Part shown: one piece after another, positions 34,801 through 45,547 of the stretch
Position numbering within the stretch: the stretch's first letter is position 1
How the letters are laid out: every line of letters begins with the position of its first letter
Assembly (NCBI RefSeq): GCF_051106095.1
Contig: NC_135794.1
Span: forward strand, 23,872,747 to 23,936,746
Source of the DNA: Pogona vitticeps
Taxonomy: Eukaryota; Chordata; Lepidosauria; Squamata; Agamidae
Direction: 5' to 3'
DNA length: 64,000 nt
The notes under the pieces: model-generated
Told to the model about the DNA's origin: nothing
The model's database searches: none
What the model saw: the letters and a program-made list of their open reading frames with translations, nothing else
Program-made: the position numbers and the translations under genes

Positions 34801-35574
34801 CGGAATAACCACTTTAGAACTACGCTTCTAAATTCTAGTTTTTGATGACAGGTTCTATGATCCCCGGATCACTGGGCATGCCACCTAGGGTGGATGGGAA
34901 TCTATTAAAGACCTGGATGTTTCGGCAGGCCTTCTCATAAGACTATTTTTGATTTTCTTATTTCTTTATTGTCTTTTTTCTTTTACCTGTTTTGTAATTT
35001 GTTGTTTTATTCTTATTGTATTTTAACTTTGTTGTAAGCCGCCTAGAGTAGTCTTCGCGACTAGATAGGCGGGATATAAATAAAATAAATAAATAAATAA
35101 ATTCGTACAGTACTGGTGGGAGACAAAGGGAAAGCAAGCAACTTTGAGGAAGTGTTATAGCTTAAAGGTAGAATGCATGCCAGGTTCAATTCTCGGTGGC
35201 TCCACTTAAGACTGGGAAGGAAGCATCCCTAAAACAGTCAGTCAACGCTAGAAGGAGCAAGAATCTTACTCAAATGCTCCCATTTCTTTTAATCTGAAGG
35301 ACTTCTTTCTTACGCTCACAGACACACCTATGAATTCCTGAACAACGGCATGACACCAGACATCAGGATTACCGTTCCACCCAAGAAGATTGGCCTTCTG
35401 TTGGATTATGACAGGGGAACACTGTCGTTTTTCAACACCGATCTCAAGCAACATCTGTATACCTTCCACAGCTTCTTCCAGGATTTTGTGTGCCCCTGTT
35501 TTGCAGTAGAAGAACCTGGCAGACTCAGGATTCAAAATGGCATTGCCATCCCTATGTACACTGATTTGTTATGA
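24589..35574 (+). CDS. FSD2: FSD2, fibronectin type III and SPRY domain containing protein 2
   Basis: FSD2 is a striated-muscle protein reported near the sarcoplasmic reticulum and ryanodine receptor; no enzyme activity is known. Twelve coding exons sum to 2001 bp (666 codons plus stop) with every phase matching. Residues 91-111 carry a C-x2-C...H-x2-H element like the end of a B-box, about 125-285 a coiled coil, about 290-382 and 383-478 two fibronectin type III domains, and about 480-666 a B30.2/SPRY domain. The start is at 24589 or the adjacent ATG at 24592; an in-frame TAG lies at 24568-24570. The N-terminus is shorter than I recall for human FSD2 (about 750 residues). WHAMM is head-to-head and PDE8A tail-to-tail. 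No break is seen. Confidence 0.95.
25055..25150 (+). CDS. FSD2: FSD2 coding exon 2 (coiled coil)
   Basis: It encodes residues 125-156, [20 protein letters not shown] and on to EEIFITVE, matching human EEVFITVEENFG. Acceptor TTTTGACAG; donor GAG then GTGAGG. Phases are 0. Confidence 0.94.
25795..25884 (+). repeat. LINE 3' tail (L2-like) ending in an AAAT repeat
   Basis: The sequence GCCGCCTAGAGTGGTCTTCAG and GGTGGGATATAAATAAAT is the 3' end of an L2-like element, closely matching the copy ending at 35101. It runs into about 45 bp of AAAT repeat, after which a second LINE fragment begins. Confidence 0.75.
25885..26487 (+). mobile_element. 5'-truncated L2-like non-LTR retrotransposon in FSD2 intron
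   Basis: An open frame at 25927-26361 (144 codons) reads the C-terminal end of a LINE reverse-transcriptase protein. [32 protein letters not shown] and [14 protein letters not shown] are typical of the L2/CR1 group. A 3' UTR follows with GTAAGCCACCCAGAGACC and GGGCGGCATATAAAT. The open frame suggests a fairly recent copy. It lies in the intron between FSD2 coding exons 2 and 3. Confidence 0.85.
26486..26588 (+). repeat. Compound AATAG / AATAA / AAAT microsatellite
   Basis: About nine AATAG units are followed by about nine AATAA units and a short AAAT run. It grew from the A-rich tail of the L2-like element just before it. Confidence 0.9.
26784..27017 (+). CDS. FSD2: FSD2 coding exon 3 (coiled coil)
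   Basis: It encodes residues 157-234, a long coiled coil with [20 protein letters not shown] and [10 protein letters not shown], nearly identical to mammals. Acceptor CTTTGCAG; donor GAG then GTCAGG. Confidence 0.95.
27087..27232. repeat. Palindromic non-autonomous element (hAT-like MITE type)
   Basis: The left end reads GGTTCCCAACCTTGGG...GACTGCAATTCCCAG and the right end is its rough reverse complement (CATCGTAGTCTG...GAGGTGGGGAACC). Such 'not counted, fold-back' elements with the 'ttcccaacc' end are common in reptile genomes. I assign the hAT link from memory, so family is uncertain. Confidence 0.55.
28290..28337. repeat. Short ATTC/ATTT repeat before the microexon
   Basis: A CATTCATTCATTTATTTATTTTTCTC run lies immediately before the FSD2 microexon and supplies its pyrimidine tract. 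Confidence 0.6.
28338..28360 (+). CDS. FSD2: FSD2 coding exon 4, 23-bp microexon
   Basis: The 23 bp lie between CTCTTTAG and GTAATA and read TALAIIQ plus two bases of an Arg codon. This fits human DAVAMADRLGKF when joined to the next exon ([15 protein letters not shown]). Without it the frame from exon 3 (phase 0) to exon 5 (phase 2) would be lost, so it is required. Confidence 0.88.
28689..28810 (+). CDS. FSD2: FSD2 coding exon 5
   Basis: It encodes residues 242-282 ([20 protein letters not shown] and on to DSIKSVP), linking the coiled coil to the first fibronectin domain. Acceptor TTTTCACAG; donor CCAG then GTCTTT. A TG repeat lies just upstream at about 28650-28676. Confidence 0.94.
29377..29541 (+). 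CDS. FSD2: FSD2 coding exon 6 (fibronectin type III 1)
   Basis: It encodes residues 283-337. [14 protein letters not shown] and VESYQLYYK are the B and C strands of the first FN3 domain and match human [20 protein letters not shown]. Acceptor CATTTCAG; donor ACTG then GTAAGC. Confidence 0.95.
30459..30593 (+). CDS. FSD2: FSD2 coding exon 7 (fibronectin type III 1)
   Basis: It encodes residues 338-382, the second half of the first FN3 domain, with [18 protein letters not shown], the classic N-x-x-Y-x-F-x-V pattern. Acceptor TTCTACAG; donor ACAG then GTAAAC. Confidence 0.95.
31017..31170 (+). CDS. FSD2: FSD2 coding exon 8 (fibronectin type III 2)
   Basis: It encodes residues 383-433, including [20 protein letters not shown] and [12 protein letters not shown]. 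Acceptor TTTTTTAG; donor ACGGA then GTAAGT. Confidence 0.94.
31728..31861 (+). CDS. FSD2: FSD2 coding exon 9 (fibronectin type III 2)
   Basis: It encodes residues 434-478: [20 protein letters not shown] and [13 protein letters not shown], nearly as in mammals. Acceptor TTTAATCAG; donor ATAG then GTAACA. Confidence 0.95.
32135..32212 (-). repeat. CR1 3' end fragment
   Basis: The text ACCACAGAAGTGTAGAACTGG...CTCATCCAAGCC is the reverse complement of a CR1-type 3' end (the 'tccaactctgtgattctgtgat' tail). Confidence 0.5.
32499..32631 (+). CDS. FSD2: FSD2 coding exon 10 (start of SPRY)
   Basis: It encodes residues 479-522. [20 protein letters not shown] fits the PRY-like start of a B30.2 domain (human CHPWLTISEDGLTAV). 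Acceptor TTCTTGCAG; donor ACAAG then GTACAG. Confidence 0.92.
33820..34045 (-). repeat. tRNA-derived SINE, same type as 21793-21985
   Basis: In reverse orientation it shows the 'CAAGTCAATTCTGACTTATG' tail, 'CCAAGGCCACCCAGGCTGGC' body and the tRNA head ending CTAAACCACTGAG. It lies in FSD2 intron 10. Confidence 0.75.
34530..34709 (+). CDS. FSD2: FSD2 coding exon 11 (SPRY)
   Basis: It encodes residues 523-582. [20 protein letters not shown] is the SPRY hallmark and SSWCMRHT matches mammals. Acceptor TTTTCTCAG; donor TCCAG then GTACAA. Confidence 0.95.
34850..35101 (+). mobile_element. L2-like LINE 3' end in FSD2 intron 11
   Basis: It contains coding remains (AAGACCTGGATGTTTCGGCAGGCC, the 'KTWMFRQA' end of the LINE protein), then a 3' UTR with GTAAGCCGCCTAGAGTAGTC and GGCGGGATATAAATAAAAT. 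It lies between the last two FSD2 exons, in sense orientation. Confidence 0.75.
35150..35270 (+). repeat. Decayed SINE ('AATGCATGCCAGGTTCAATTC' type)
   Basis: The order 'pol III B-box-like CAGGTTCAATTCTC ... tgggaagga ... cagtcagtcaac gctag' matches a widespread reptile SINE. A second copy is at the right edge of the window. Confidence 0.5.
35322..35574 (+). CDS. FSD2: FSD2 coding exon 12 (end of SPRY, stop)
   Basis: It encodes residues 583-666 and TGA at 35572-35574. [20 protein letters not shown] and [15 protein letters not shown] form the last SPRY strands. The end IPMYTDLL replaces the mammalian MPKHVTFY. Confidence 0.95.
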
Positions 35575-35980
35575 AGGCGGCGACCTTATACTGACTTCCC
35601 AGAGAGTAAATCCCACAGAGCTTAGGAGGACTAACTTCTGAGTAGACATAGATAGGATTCTGCTGTAAAGATCAGGTACAAAGCCTGCCTGACTCACATA
35701 TTGTAACTTTAGCAAACCTTCAGCCCACTGCATGACGCTAAATCAACAATCTGCCTTATTATTTTGCCTTTTAAAATTATTTTGCCTTTAAAAAAATACT
35801 TCAAAACTGGTTTATAAAATTTAAAACCAAGCCGACATAATATTAAACTGAACACTAGAAACCAGAAAATATAGAAATGTAGATACTGGAAAATTGTTTA
35901 GATGATGTTTTCTACATCACCGAGCCCTGTCATTCATGGAACAGCAGAATAAAATGCAATAAATAAACAATAAATAAATA
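35575..35980 (+). other. FSD2: Probable FSD2 3' UTR and polyadenylation signals
   Basis: The stretch follows the FSD2 stop. AATAAA occurs at 35948-35953 and 35958-35963, with more overlapping copies just after. The transcript probably ends near 35980. No other feature is seen. Confidence 0.5.
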
Positions 35981-36117
35981 CATATTCAGAAATTCAGTCC
36001 TCCAGACGTCTAACTTCACCTCCCATAATTCATTGTTGAATTACTGTGGATTTGACATTTGGAGTGTAATCTGCATTACAAAGTTAAAGCAGTCTGATAC
36101 AACTTAGACAGTAACAT

Positions 36118-36245
36118 GGCTCTAATCTATGGAATCCTGGCTTTTGTAGTTTGTTGAAGGATTTGGAATTATTCCCGGAACCCTGGCAGAGTCTTCTCAG
36201 TTCTTCACCAAACTACAATTCCCATAATTCCACAGGTGGAGCTAC
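36118..36245. repeat. Imperfect inverted-repeat element (MITE-like)
   Basis: The arm GGAATCCTGGCTTTTGTAGT near 36130 pairs imperfectly with CTACAATTCCCATAATTCC near 36215. The fold-back of about 30-bp arms around a 55-bp centre is typical of a small non-autonomous DNA element. Confidence 0.6.
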
Positions 36246-37419
36246 AGCAGTTAAAATAGTATTAAACAGCTGGAAGAGTTAGTGCAGATACTCTTGAGTT
36301 ACTGGTGCTGCAATGAAAATACGAAGTGTGAAATACAGGGCAGAATTCCACTGGCCATTCAATGTATTTGTGTAAATCGTGGCAGCAAACCACCATTAAT
36401 CAACCAAGTGGCCACTCATATTCCCTGTCCTGTGCCAGGGAAATAAAACAATTTTTTTTTTAAAAGAAACATTGGGCTTTAGACAGGGAAAATTCAGCTG
36501 CACCTTTCCTTGGGCCATCTTGAAAACCAATTGCTTTCACTCAGCCTAACCTAGGTGTGCAGTTAGGATTACACAAACATTACGGCCATTTCTGCTTGCC
36601 CATCTCTACATTATTTATTTCCCCCTAAATGGCCCTTTGTCCAATTGTCCTCACTTGATGCCTTTTTTTTCCTGTGAGTGTGTGCCCATCTGGCTCTTTG
36701 CCAGCTGTTTCAAAAACCAACTCAAAGCTTATTAGTGTTTATAAATATTTATACACCAGTGGGGAGAGGCACCAAGTCTCGCCTGCCCTGAAGATGAAGC
36801 CAGCTGTCACCGTGTGTGCGTGCTTTAAAGACCCTCTTTTAAAATTAGCATCTCCTAGTGATGTAAATCCTCACTTGTCGCAAAGGCAATTGCACCATTC
36901 CTCTTCTTAAAAGGATTGCCTAAGGTTTAATTGTTCCTTGTGTTTGTGAGGATGATTGTCCCCACCCACTCCCAGCATGAAATGAATTAAAATCGGGACT
37001 GGAATCAATGATCCATTGGGTCCTTTCTAGCTCTGCAGTTCTAAGATTAAGATTATTAAAGTAATAAGAGCTGTAAAGCAAAGCAAAGAGATGCAACTCT
37101 TGCTTTGTTTTACTGACCTTCCCTAACGTAAAGTTCTGGGTGGGTTGCTTGTATTATTTTTTTAAGAAGCCAGTCCTTCCGTATTTCCAGTGTGTGCTTA
37201 TGGACATGGCAGCGAGGCCCAATTTCTTGCTGAGGTGGGTTTCACATCCTCAATATCTTGCTCCATAATTCCTGTTTTTCAAACATAGCTTCCAGCCACC
37301 TTAGCAGAGAAGTCTCTGCAGCAAAGACTCTACATTCTCAGACATTTCACCAAATATCCTAGCCTTCCTCTGACAGAATTTTGTTAACCCCTCACACTTT
37401 GATAACCTAAACATAATGG

Positions 37420-37640
37420 TGTATTGTCAGGTCAGTTCTGACTTATGTTGACCCTTCTCAGGGTTTTCCTAGGTAGAGAGTACTCAGAGGCGTATTACCA
37501 TCCCCTTCCTTTAGGGGGATGTCCTGGGACTGTGCAGCTGGCCCAAGGCCACCCAGGCTGGCTCCTCTCCCAGGAGGCACAGCGGGGAATCAAACTTGCA
37601 ACCTCTGGCTCTGCAGACAGAGACCTAATTTACTGAGTGA
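37420..37640 (-). repeat. tRNA-derived SINE, same type as 21793-21985
   Basis: It is a long, well-kept reverse copy: tail 'GTCAGTTCTGACTTATG', body 'CCAAGGCCACCCAGGCTGGC' and head with GGAATCAAACTTGCAACCTC and TCTGGCTCTGCAGACAGAGA. Confidence 0.8.
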
Positions 37641-39659
37641 TTTTTTTTTTTTTTGCACCATGAATGGGGAAAAATCTGCTCTGTGGAGATGAATTTGGCC
37701 CAGCCAGTCCCCGCCTTTTGTTTTCTGCCCCTTGACAAAACCCTGTCCTGTTGGAGAAGGAGGGAGAGCCCTTACTTCTGAGCATCGAGTCAGGTTAGCA
37801 AAAAAATCTTTTCACACAGTGTAGTCAAGGAACAGAGATCTGTTAACCTTCCAAAAAGTAATATTCCAACAACTAAACTTTTACCAACCAGTTATCTCTA
37901 ACCAAAAGTGCTGGGATGAAGAATCGCCACCAGAGGGTGACAGGGTGTTTCCAACAGCGGACAACTTGATGGCTCTGGGAACCTCACTCGCACAGCGCTA
38001 AAGGTGCCGTGTATTCTATATCCTTAGCAGCTGATATTCAGAGTTACGTTAACTCTGTAGCAAACAGTGGCACATGGAGTACTTTAGCCAATCCCTCCCC
38101 AACCATCTCCCATGGCTTCCTGATCTACCGTTCTTCCTCTGAACCCCTCCGTGTCCCTTGGTTTGTCTTTCCTGCTAACCCTCCTGCTCAATGCAACCGT
38201 TTCCCACCAAACATCAAACCACAAGACCATACAAGAAAAGACTAGAGTTGATACTTCAACTTACCACTGAAGGATGCTGTTCTGTTTTTCTGATCAGAAG
38301 GTACAGAAAGGGCTTCCTCGAGGGGCTTTGAATGAAGGATGCCACATTTAACTCTTTAAAAATAAAACACACAACAACAACAACAACAACAGTCTGGGCA
38401 GTCCTTCCGATTGGGACCTCATTTGAAATGTGGCTCAGTCTAGCTCTCATTTAAAGATAAAGAACCATGAGAAGGGAGGGCATCAGGGGCTTTGTGGTTA
38501 TTCACCCATGTGTTAGCCATGCCTGCAGAATAAACCCTTCACCCACACAGTTCATGTGGCTACATGGTCTTCCCTAACTGGGACAGGGGGCTTGCCATTT
38601 TAATGATAACAATCACTTCTCATTGTGCCTTTTTAGCATGTGTAGCCTTTTCCAAAACGGCATCCTTTTTCGTTTTGCGAATGCATGCCCTCCTCTTTTG
38701 GGGGTGGCCTGTTCAAAGCGCAGGGTCGTCCTCCTTGGAGGTCCGGCTGCCAGAGGCAGAATCATAGGCTTGGGATTGGGATGGAGACTGATCTTTTTCC
38801 AGTCCTCTGGCCACTGCTAAGTTTTCCATTGATGATGATTACAAAAAAGCACACCGGTCCTTTGATATTGGGCTGTGGCACCAGGGTGGGTGACATGGCC
38901 TTTAGCCTGGTTTGTTCCTTTTTGCACACCACACATAGAATGATTAAAGTGGTAGAGAAAGCCCCCCTCCCCAATTCTGCGTTGGCTGTCATGAAAAACT
39001 TCCTAACTTCCATACCACACCATGGCTGGAGTGCAATGTGTTCCAGCAAAAATAGTGCACATCTTTATCAAATTTGGGGCATCCTGCTAGTTCAGTACAC
39101 AGCTTGTGTAGATTCAATAATATTTTTAATTCAAATAATGTATGATTTCCTTCCTTTCAAATCAGGGCAGTAATGTCGGCGTATATAGATTTTTTTTGGG
39201 GGGGGGGGGTAAAAGGTAAAAAAGTTCCCTGACCCCTGGCTTAGAGCTTAACAAGCCTGTGTGATAGCAGCTCCCTAGTCACACAATCCTCTCTTCCTGT
39301 AGGAGCCCATTTGACGGCCAGGCTGTGTCAGGACACAGTACACAAGATGGTGCTATTTACTGCCTCAGAAGAGGGAAAAGCTCGGCTGAAAGAGAGGCAA
39401 AGCAGCAAAAGCATCAAATATTGACAGGGAGAAGTAAGGTGCTTAGGATCTACCGACTGCTCTCGAGGAACAGCATCATCCTTTTTGGTGCAAACACTTG
39501 GGACTCGGAGGGAAATGGAAGAGAGGGGGGAAACCAGACTCTACGCAGCACAATTTGGTGCCTGAGGGTGCCAGAAAATTGCTCCCTGTCCCAAACAAGT
39601 AAAGCTCCTCGGCACTCAAAGCCAGAGGCGCTGGCCAAGAGCGAACGCCCAGTCAGGGT

Positions 39660-39870
39660 CCCCAGTGCTGACTGAACTAGGATCCAGGAGACCCGGGTTC
39701 AAATCCCCCCACTCGGCCAGGAGACCCTTGAGCCTACCACATTTTCTCATCCAGGCCTAAATCGCAAGGGGGTGTGTGAGGATAAAGTGCGGGTGAAGGA
39801 AGGAGGAGAGCCATTTGAGCTGACTGGGAAAATGCCAGAGATTAGCAGAATGATGAGTAAATAAGTAACA
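39660..39870 (+). repeat. tRNA-derived SINE of a second kind
   Basis: ACTAGGATCCAGGAGACCCG followed by GGTTCAAATCCC gives a good pol III B box. The body has GTGAGGATAAAGTG and AGAGCCATTTGAGCTGACTG, as in a SINE common in squamates. The 5' head is partly lost. Confidence 0.65.
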
Positions 39871-40609
39871 AATGACATGATAATACAGCAACCAAATTAA
39901 ATAAATCAAATAACCCACAATTGGCTTCTCCTTCACAACGCCTCCCTAGTCTATCGCCTGAGGTAACTGGGCTACGGTCCCTAACAGACTGGCTGGCCCT
40001 GGAGCCGATCCACGCCATCCTGTCAGAGTCCGGCTGGCATAAAAGACACCTGACCTGAGGCAACGGCCCGCTTTTCCATGATCTGTCAGGCTGTTTTCAG
40101 TTTGAGGTGTTTGCCACCATCCCGATTACTCAACAGTGCCTTGGACCACGGAAATAACACGAACAATTCAATTTCCCGTGTACAGCTGAGGGGGGGAAAC
40201 GACAACACCCAGGAGGACCTTCGATTTATAAGGCAGCCTTAAAAATACGCCAGCCCCAGCAGGGGAAAGGATGATCCTACCAACTGAATTTTAATAATGC
40301 ACTTTTTTCTTTTTTTGGCAAAAGCCTCTCAAGTAGGACTCGTTTAGGGTGGTGTGGGCAACGCTGGCAAATCTGAAGGCCATATTTCACACACACCCCA
40401 GCATCTCCTGGTTTAACAGAAGACATACATGGTGGTCTCTCCTCTTCCATAATAGAACACTTCTCTTCCACAGGATGTTCTCGTCATTCAGATCTGGGCA
40501 GGCCACGTACAACCTTCTGACGTTGCTAAGCGACATACATCATCCTCCCCAAGGGAAGGACAAAAGAGGACACCCATTTCCATTTAACTGCACGTGCTCC
40601 TTTATAAGT

Positions 40610-40800
40610 GGTTGCTAATGCAGCGCCAAGCTGTTTCTGACTCCCAATGACCCTAATGCAGTTTTTGAGGCCTTTTAGATGCTCAAGGAGAGGTTTCCTG
40701 TTTCCCCTCTCAGTGACTTTCCCTGGCCAAATGGAGACTTGAACTCAAGTCTCAGGTCACAGAACAACACACCTCCAGTAGACTACACCAGCCCTTTAAT
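40610..40800 (-). repeat. Old SINE-like repeat
   Basis: The stretch 'CTGACTCCCAATGACCCTAAT ... GGAGACTTGAACTCAAGTCTC' resembles a reverse tRNA-derived repeat with a decayed B box. Family not assigned. Confidence 0.4.
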
Positions 40801-42704
40801 GGCTTTGTACAAATGGGAAAGTAGGCTTGATTTTTAGGATTTAAGTTATAAATCTGAATTCGGTAACACATGGATTTTTAAAATAATTTAATCAAGATAG
40901 TGGACATCTCATCTGTATAAGGAAGGCTGTGACCCAGTCAGCCGGATGCTTGTTTTAGAGTCTCCAGTCCTCATGCCCCTAACCTGGTACAGCGAAAGCT
41001 TTCAAGGAACCTCTGTCAGAGCAACACTTATGCCACCAATCTCTAAGGAAAGGCCTCGAGTGCTAACAGGAGCTGAAAGCTTTTGTGGCCTTGTTAGATG
41101 GTGAGAAGCAAGCCATGGGCAGAGAGAGTCATTCCAGAATTCTCCTGCTCTGCCCAGAGCAAAATTCATCAACCCTTTAAAAAAAAAAAAGGGTCCTTTT
41201 TTGATAAACATAAGTATCTCGTGTCTTTCCCCTTCAAACCTAAATCCCAAAAACTTTTTATCTGAAACACCATAGCTAACATGCAACCCATGGGAGCCCT
41301 TCTGAGCATGCTTCGAGAGGCACCTGTTTGACGAAGGATGGGAAGAGGAGGATGTGAATGCAACCGAAGTTGCTCTCAACCCGTTATTTGAGTAACTTAT
41401 CTGGCAGGGGGCAAAAGAGTCTATTCTGAATTGGAATAGGTATGAGGAGAGGCGTCCTTTCAACAGCCTACTGGAATCACCACCACCAAAAAAAAAAAAA
41501 AAGAGGGTTTCCAGTATTGGGAAGTGTAAATTTTAGCAAAAGGAGGTTTAAACAGGGTTTGTAAGGGCACAAATCTCAACACAACAAATTCCACATGAGG
41601 CCATAATGAAAAAGATAAAAGACACACTACAGCACATCACTAGATGCTACAATCTGTGGTGTACTAAGAAAACAATACTGTAGTTGTTTTTTCCCCATGT
41701 TTTCCATACGTATTTTTAAAAAATGGTAGTGCTTGGAGGTACTCGGCCAAATGAATAAAGAAAACTAACCAATCAAACAAGAACTAAAATGCAGAAGCTA
41801 GAATACTTTGGCCACAGAATGAGGAATGAAACATATACATTATTACTGCTGATCATTCAGGTTGAAATGAATAGGGAAAGGCATCACGAAAGCAGCAGCT
41901 TTTGCTGAAAAAACTGGAAAATTGTTCTGGATAAAACGCAACATTGTTTACAGCTGGCCCCAAGTCCAACCACTGGAATGGAGAGGAACGCATGGATCTT
42001 ATTTTCAGGCTCCATGCACCTCACCCCCAAAAGGCCCCACAGGCTGAGCATCACCACAATAAAGTTACAGTTTGAACCACTGGCAACCAAAGAAATACTG
42101 GGGACACTGGGTTTCAGACCCAGCAGTTTCGAGCAACTTCATCGGCCACGATTCGCTGAGGTTCTACCCTTGCCTTCAAGCCAATGCCCTGCGTGGGAGA
42201 GCTTGTGCGCAGGGTAATTAGTTCATGCATAGGTTTTGACCACAAAATGTCATGAACATAACTAGACACATCATATGTTTATTAAGCTGGTATTAAAGAT
42301 GTCAGAGAGGTTTAATTAGCTTAAGCTTCTGCTCTGATGTGGTTCAAAGTATATTTATTATTAAACTGTTTAGCTTGGACTGTCATCCACTCGGCCGCAT
42401 CCTTTCTTTCTTCCACCCACGCAAGATGATGAATCTGTTTGGATTATTTCATACTGGTGTCAACATTACCTTTTGATACTGTCCCCTGCTGCTCCACAAC
42501 AAACCTTCTACCAGCCCCTGGAAAATGTTTTACAGGGAGAAACAAGGACTTTCGGCAACAAAAACTGCCTTACTCTGTGGGTGGTTGTTTGTGCACACAC
42601 AAAAGCACAGGACAAAGAAGCATTGAGATGGCCAGTCCATCCATCGGGCAGCGTGGGGCAGGCTCCTTACAGCTTTCTTAGCTCTAAATCTTAGAAAGTT
42701 GTTT

Positions 42705-42895
42705 GGGTGCTGAACCAGTGGTGGGAGCCACTCATAGACTGCATGAGGGTGAACGAGTTCAGGCTGAATCCAGACAAATTACACTCCCCTTGATAACCCA
42801 AATTCACTGCTTGGGTGTATCCCCAGATTCTTCCCGGAGCTTAGACGTTCTGGTCTCAGCAGTGGGCCAGGGAGAACATTTGCACAGTTAAAGCT
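42705..42895 (+). mobile_element. Internal fragment of an L2/CR1-type LINE
   Basis: The bases AACGAGTTCAGGCTGAATCC read N-E-F-R-L-N-P-D-K, and CTTGGGTGTATCCCCAGATTC read L-G-V-S-P-D-S. These match the C-terminal part of the reverse transcriptase domain ('RLNPDKTE...LGV..D'). It is a short, decayed piece. Confidence 0.65.
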
Positions 42896-44127
42896 AGTGG
42901 GAAAGTTCTCATGGCCAGAAAACAAATCATTTGAAAGGTTTACACTTATCTTGTTGTCTGCAGGAGAAGCAGCTCAAGACCTATAGTGAGATCATGCATT
43001 TGTGGGAACCAAACACCAGCATTCAAAATAAGCGAGATATTTCTTTCTGCTCCATCATGGACCAGATTCCCCCCCCCTCACAAATTAGCAAAACTTGAAA
43101 GTAGGAGAGTGCAAAACGGACAAATTTGTTCAGTTCTACTCATAAGTCCAACAGCTGCATCACCTCAATAGCACCACTGCTTTCACCAGAAATAAAGTGC
43201 CTGTGTTTTCACCAGCAACCAACTTACCACCGCCTTACCACTACTGCTTCGCTCAGCAAATGGCTCACTATGCCTGCAAAATTGCTATTCTCACATCGCA
43301 AAGTCCAGAACAGGTCAGCCACTGCAATCAAAAGCTCTAGGTCTGAAACAGGGTGTTTTTCTTATAACGCAGTCCAGCCTCTTATCTCCCACCTTTGGTA
43401 AACATATGTTAGAATGACCTATTCTGATTTATACAAGAATTATATTTTCTTATTATGACACACAATCACTACCTTTAAAAAAAATAGAGAGAAAGAGACC
43501 CATATCAGTCTTTCATTAACTGCACATTTACAACCTTACTTGGACTCAGCTCAAAATAACACACCAGCCACATGGGCTCACATGGGAACTGAGTGAGATT
43601 CCTGTACACTTCCAAAAAGAACTGAAACTCTAAACATATAATTCTTTAGAAAAGGAAGTGAGGGGGGAATCTTAAAACTTGCCTACTTACATCTCTCCTG
43701 ACAAATTCGCAGTAAGGAGCTTGTATATTTTTGCCTTTGCTTGAACAAACTAAAACAAGGGAGGAAATGATGCTGTCCTCATAAGTCTTAACCAGCTACA
43801 GGTGTGGAAGAAAGAGAGAGAGAAAGAGAGAATTCTTAAAGGGGAAATAGCTATCATAATATAATAGATTCACTAAAGAAAGCAAGTACGCAACCAGTTT
43901 TGTTAAAAGAAAGAAAGTGTTATTTTTTTTCTTTCTCAGTGTTTTTAGAAGATCCTGAAAAAGGAACTGTATTTCCGAAGCCTGCCTGGACCACATGGAG
44001 AGGCTTTCCGTTCTGATCATCAGCTATCCATTACCCGTTTTTGCTTTCAGGCCCCTTGAGAATAGTTGGTTGTGTACCATCCCTGCACCTCAATTTTGGC
44101 TACCAAACACCTTCCATTTCTGTGCCT

Positions 44128-44265
44128 CCTGCAAGTAGAGCCAGCCTGGGTGGCTGGCCCAAGGCCACCCCAGAAGAAGGGAATGGAAAACCACACCTGA
44201 GTAGTCTCTACTTGGAAAACCCTAAAAAGGGTCAACACAAGTCAGATTTTGATTTGATGGCACAT
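44128..44265 (+). repeat. Partial tRNA-derived SINE, same type as 21793-21985
   Basis: Body and tail only: AGAGCCAGCCTGGGTGGC, CCACACCTGAGTAGTCTC and the end TTTGATTTGATGGCACA. The tRNA head is missing. Confidence 0.7.
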
Positions 44266-44332
44266 CCGCCTCCTCATAAATTGTGCACAATAAAAGCCTT
44301 TTCTTCAAGGTGCCACGGTCACCTTGAATTTT

Positions 44333-44395
44333 ACAGTTAGAAGGCTCCCCAGGGGTCATTTAGTCTGACCTGCTGCTGCATCAGGAAGAGGGTTT
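44333..44395 (-). repeat. CR1 3' end fragment
   Basis: The bases CAGGGGTCATTTAGTCTGACC are the reverse complement of a CR1-type 3' end. Confidence 0.45.
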
Positions 44396-45547
44396 TTTTG
44401 GTAGTTTTTTGTGAAATGCATTTTTATCAGAGCTATCCCCTTGGAATGTTTTGAAAAGAACATTTGGGTCCCAAAAAAAATTATCCCTAAAGGAAGAAAG
44501 TCTTGAACGCCCTCAAACCTAAAGCAGGGCAGATAGATAGATAGATAGTTCGTTGTTCTTGATGAAAATATAGTTTCTCCCTGAATAAAATATGGCCTCT
44601 GCTGTGGGCTTGTGGTGAGGGATGGAAAGAAGGGGAAGATATAGGATCAGAAGGATTCTGTGTTGTGGGTTCAAATACATTTCGCAGCCATTTCATTGGC
44701 TCCTATAAAAAAACAAATGTGGGTTTTAGTGCTATTAATATACATGAACTTCTAGAAACATGGGAAGCTTTTGGGTTTCTCACAACACACCCGAAGCACA
44801 ACAGGTCTCTGACGTCACCAAGCAGCCTTTCTTGTATAATTTTTGCTTCAAAAATGAGGATTAAGAAGAAATAAACATTAATGAAAAGCCAAGCGAGGTC
44901 AAAGTCCAGGGGACAGTGACCTCTGAGAACAAAGGGACAAGAAAGCTTCCATGGTTTATTTTTAAAGGATCGGTTTCAGATGCCTGTGTACTCGTTTGAG
45001 AATTTTAAAGATAAATAAAGGGGAAAGCTTGAAAAGAATGGGTCAACACTTTTGATGTGTCTTAAAAATCTGTGTTTTGAAAAAGCTCTCGTCATCTCTG
45101 ACCACGGGCAGCACTGCCCGAGTCTTCTGGAAGTTGAGAACTGACAAGACGTGGGGATCCAAAAACGGAACATTTATGAGCATCTCTGCTGAATTATTTT
45201 TCATTGCTATTCTTGCTTCTGTCTTCATGACAGGGAGAGAAAAGTAAATCAAGACACAATCTGCTCAGCACCATTTTTCCCTACAGAAACCTCACTGAAA
45301 TTAAGAAGAGTTTGTTGTGAAGGGTTAAGTATAAAAAACATCAGACAGTTGACTGGAATGCAACAGAATCATGATTGGTTTGAGGGTTCACAAGGAAATC
45401 GTTTATAGCAATGGTGAACATCATGTAAGGTTCTGACTGTTGGGTCTGCAAACCCATGAGCCTTAGCTGGCATAATCAATGGTGAGGAATGCTGGGAGAT
45501 GATGTCCTATAACATTGGATGGTTGCACTGCTTTGCCCCATCTTTGG

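Noticed and set aside
38685-39675. Open frames of 116-162 codons in the intergenic stretch
   Set aside because: No domain, no flanking splice logic, no sign of coding composition.
36000-41000. SCARNA15, which lies near the FSD2 3' end in human
   Set aside because: No convincing H/ACA hairpin-hinge-hairpin-ACA layout could be read by eye; a covariance-model search would be needed.
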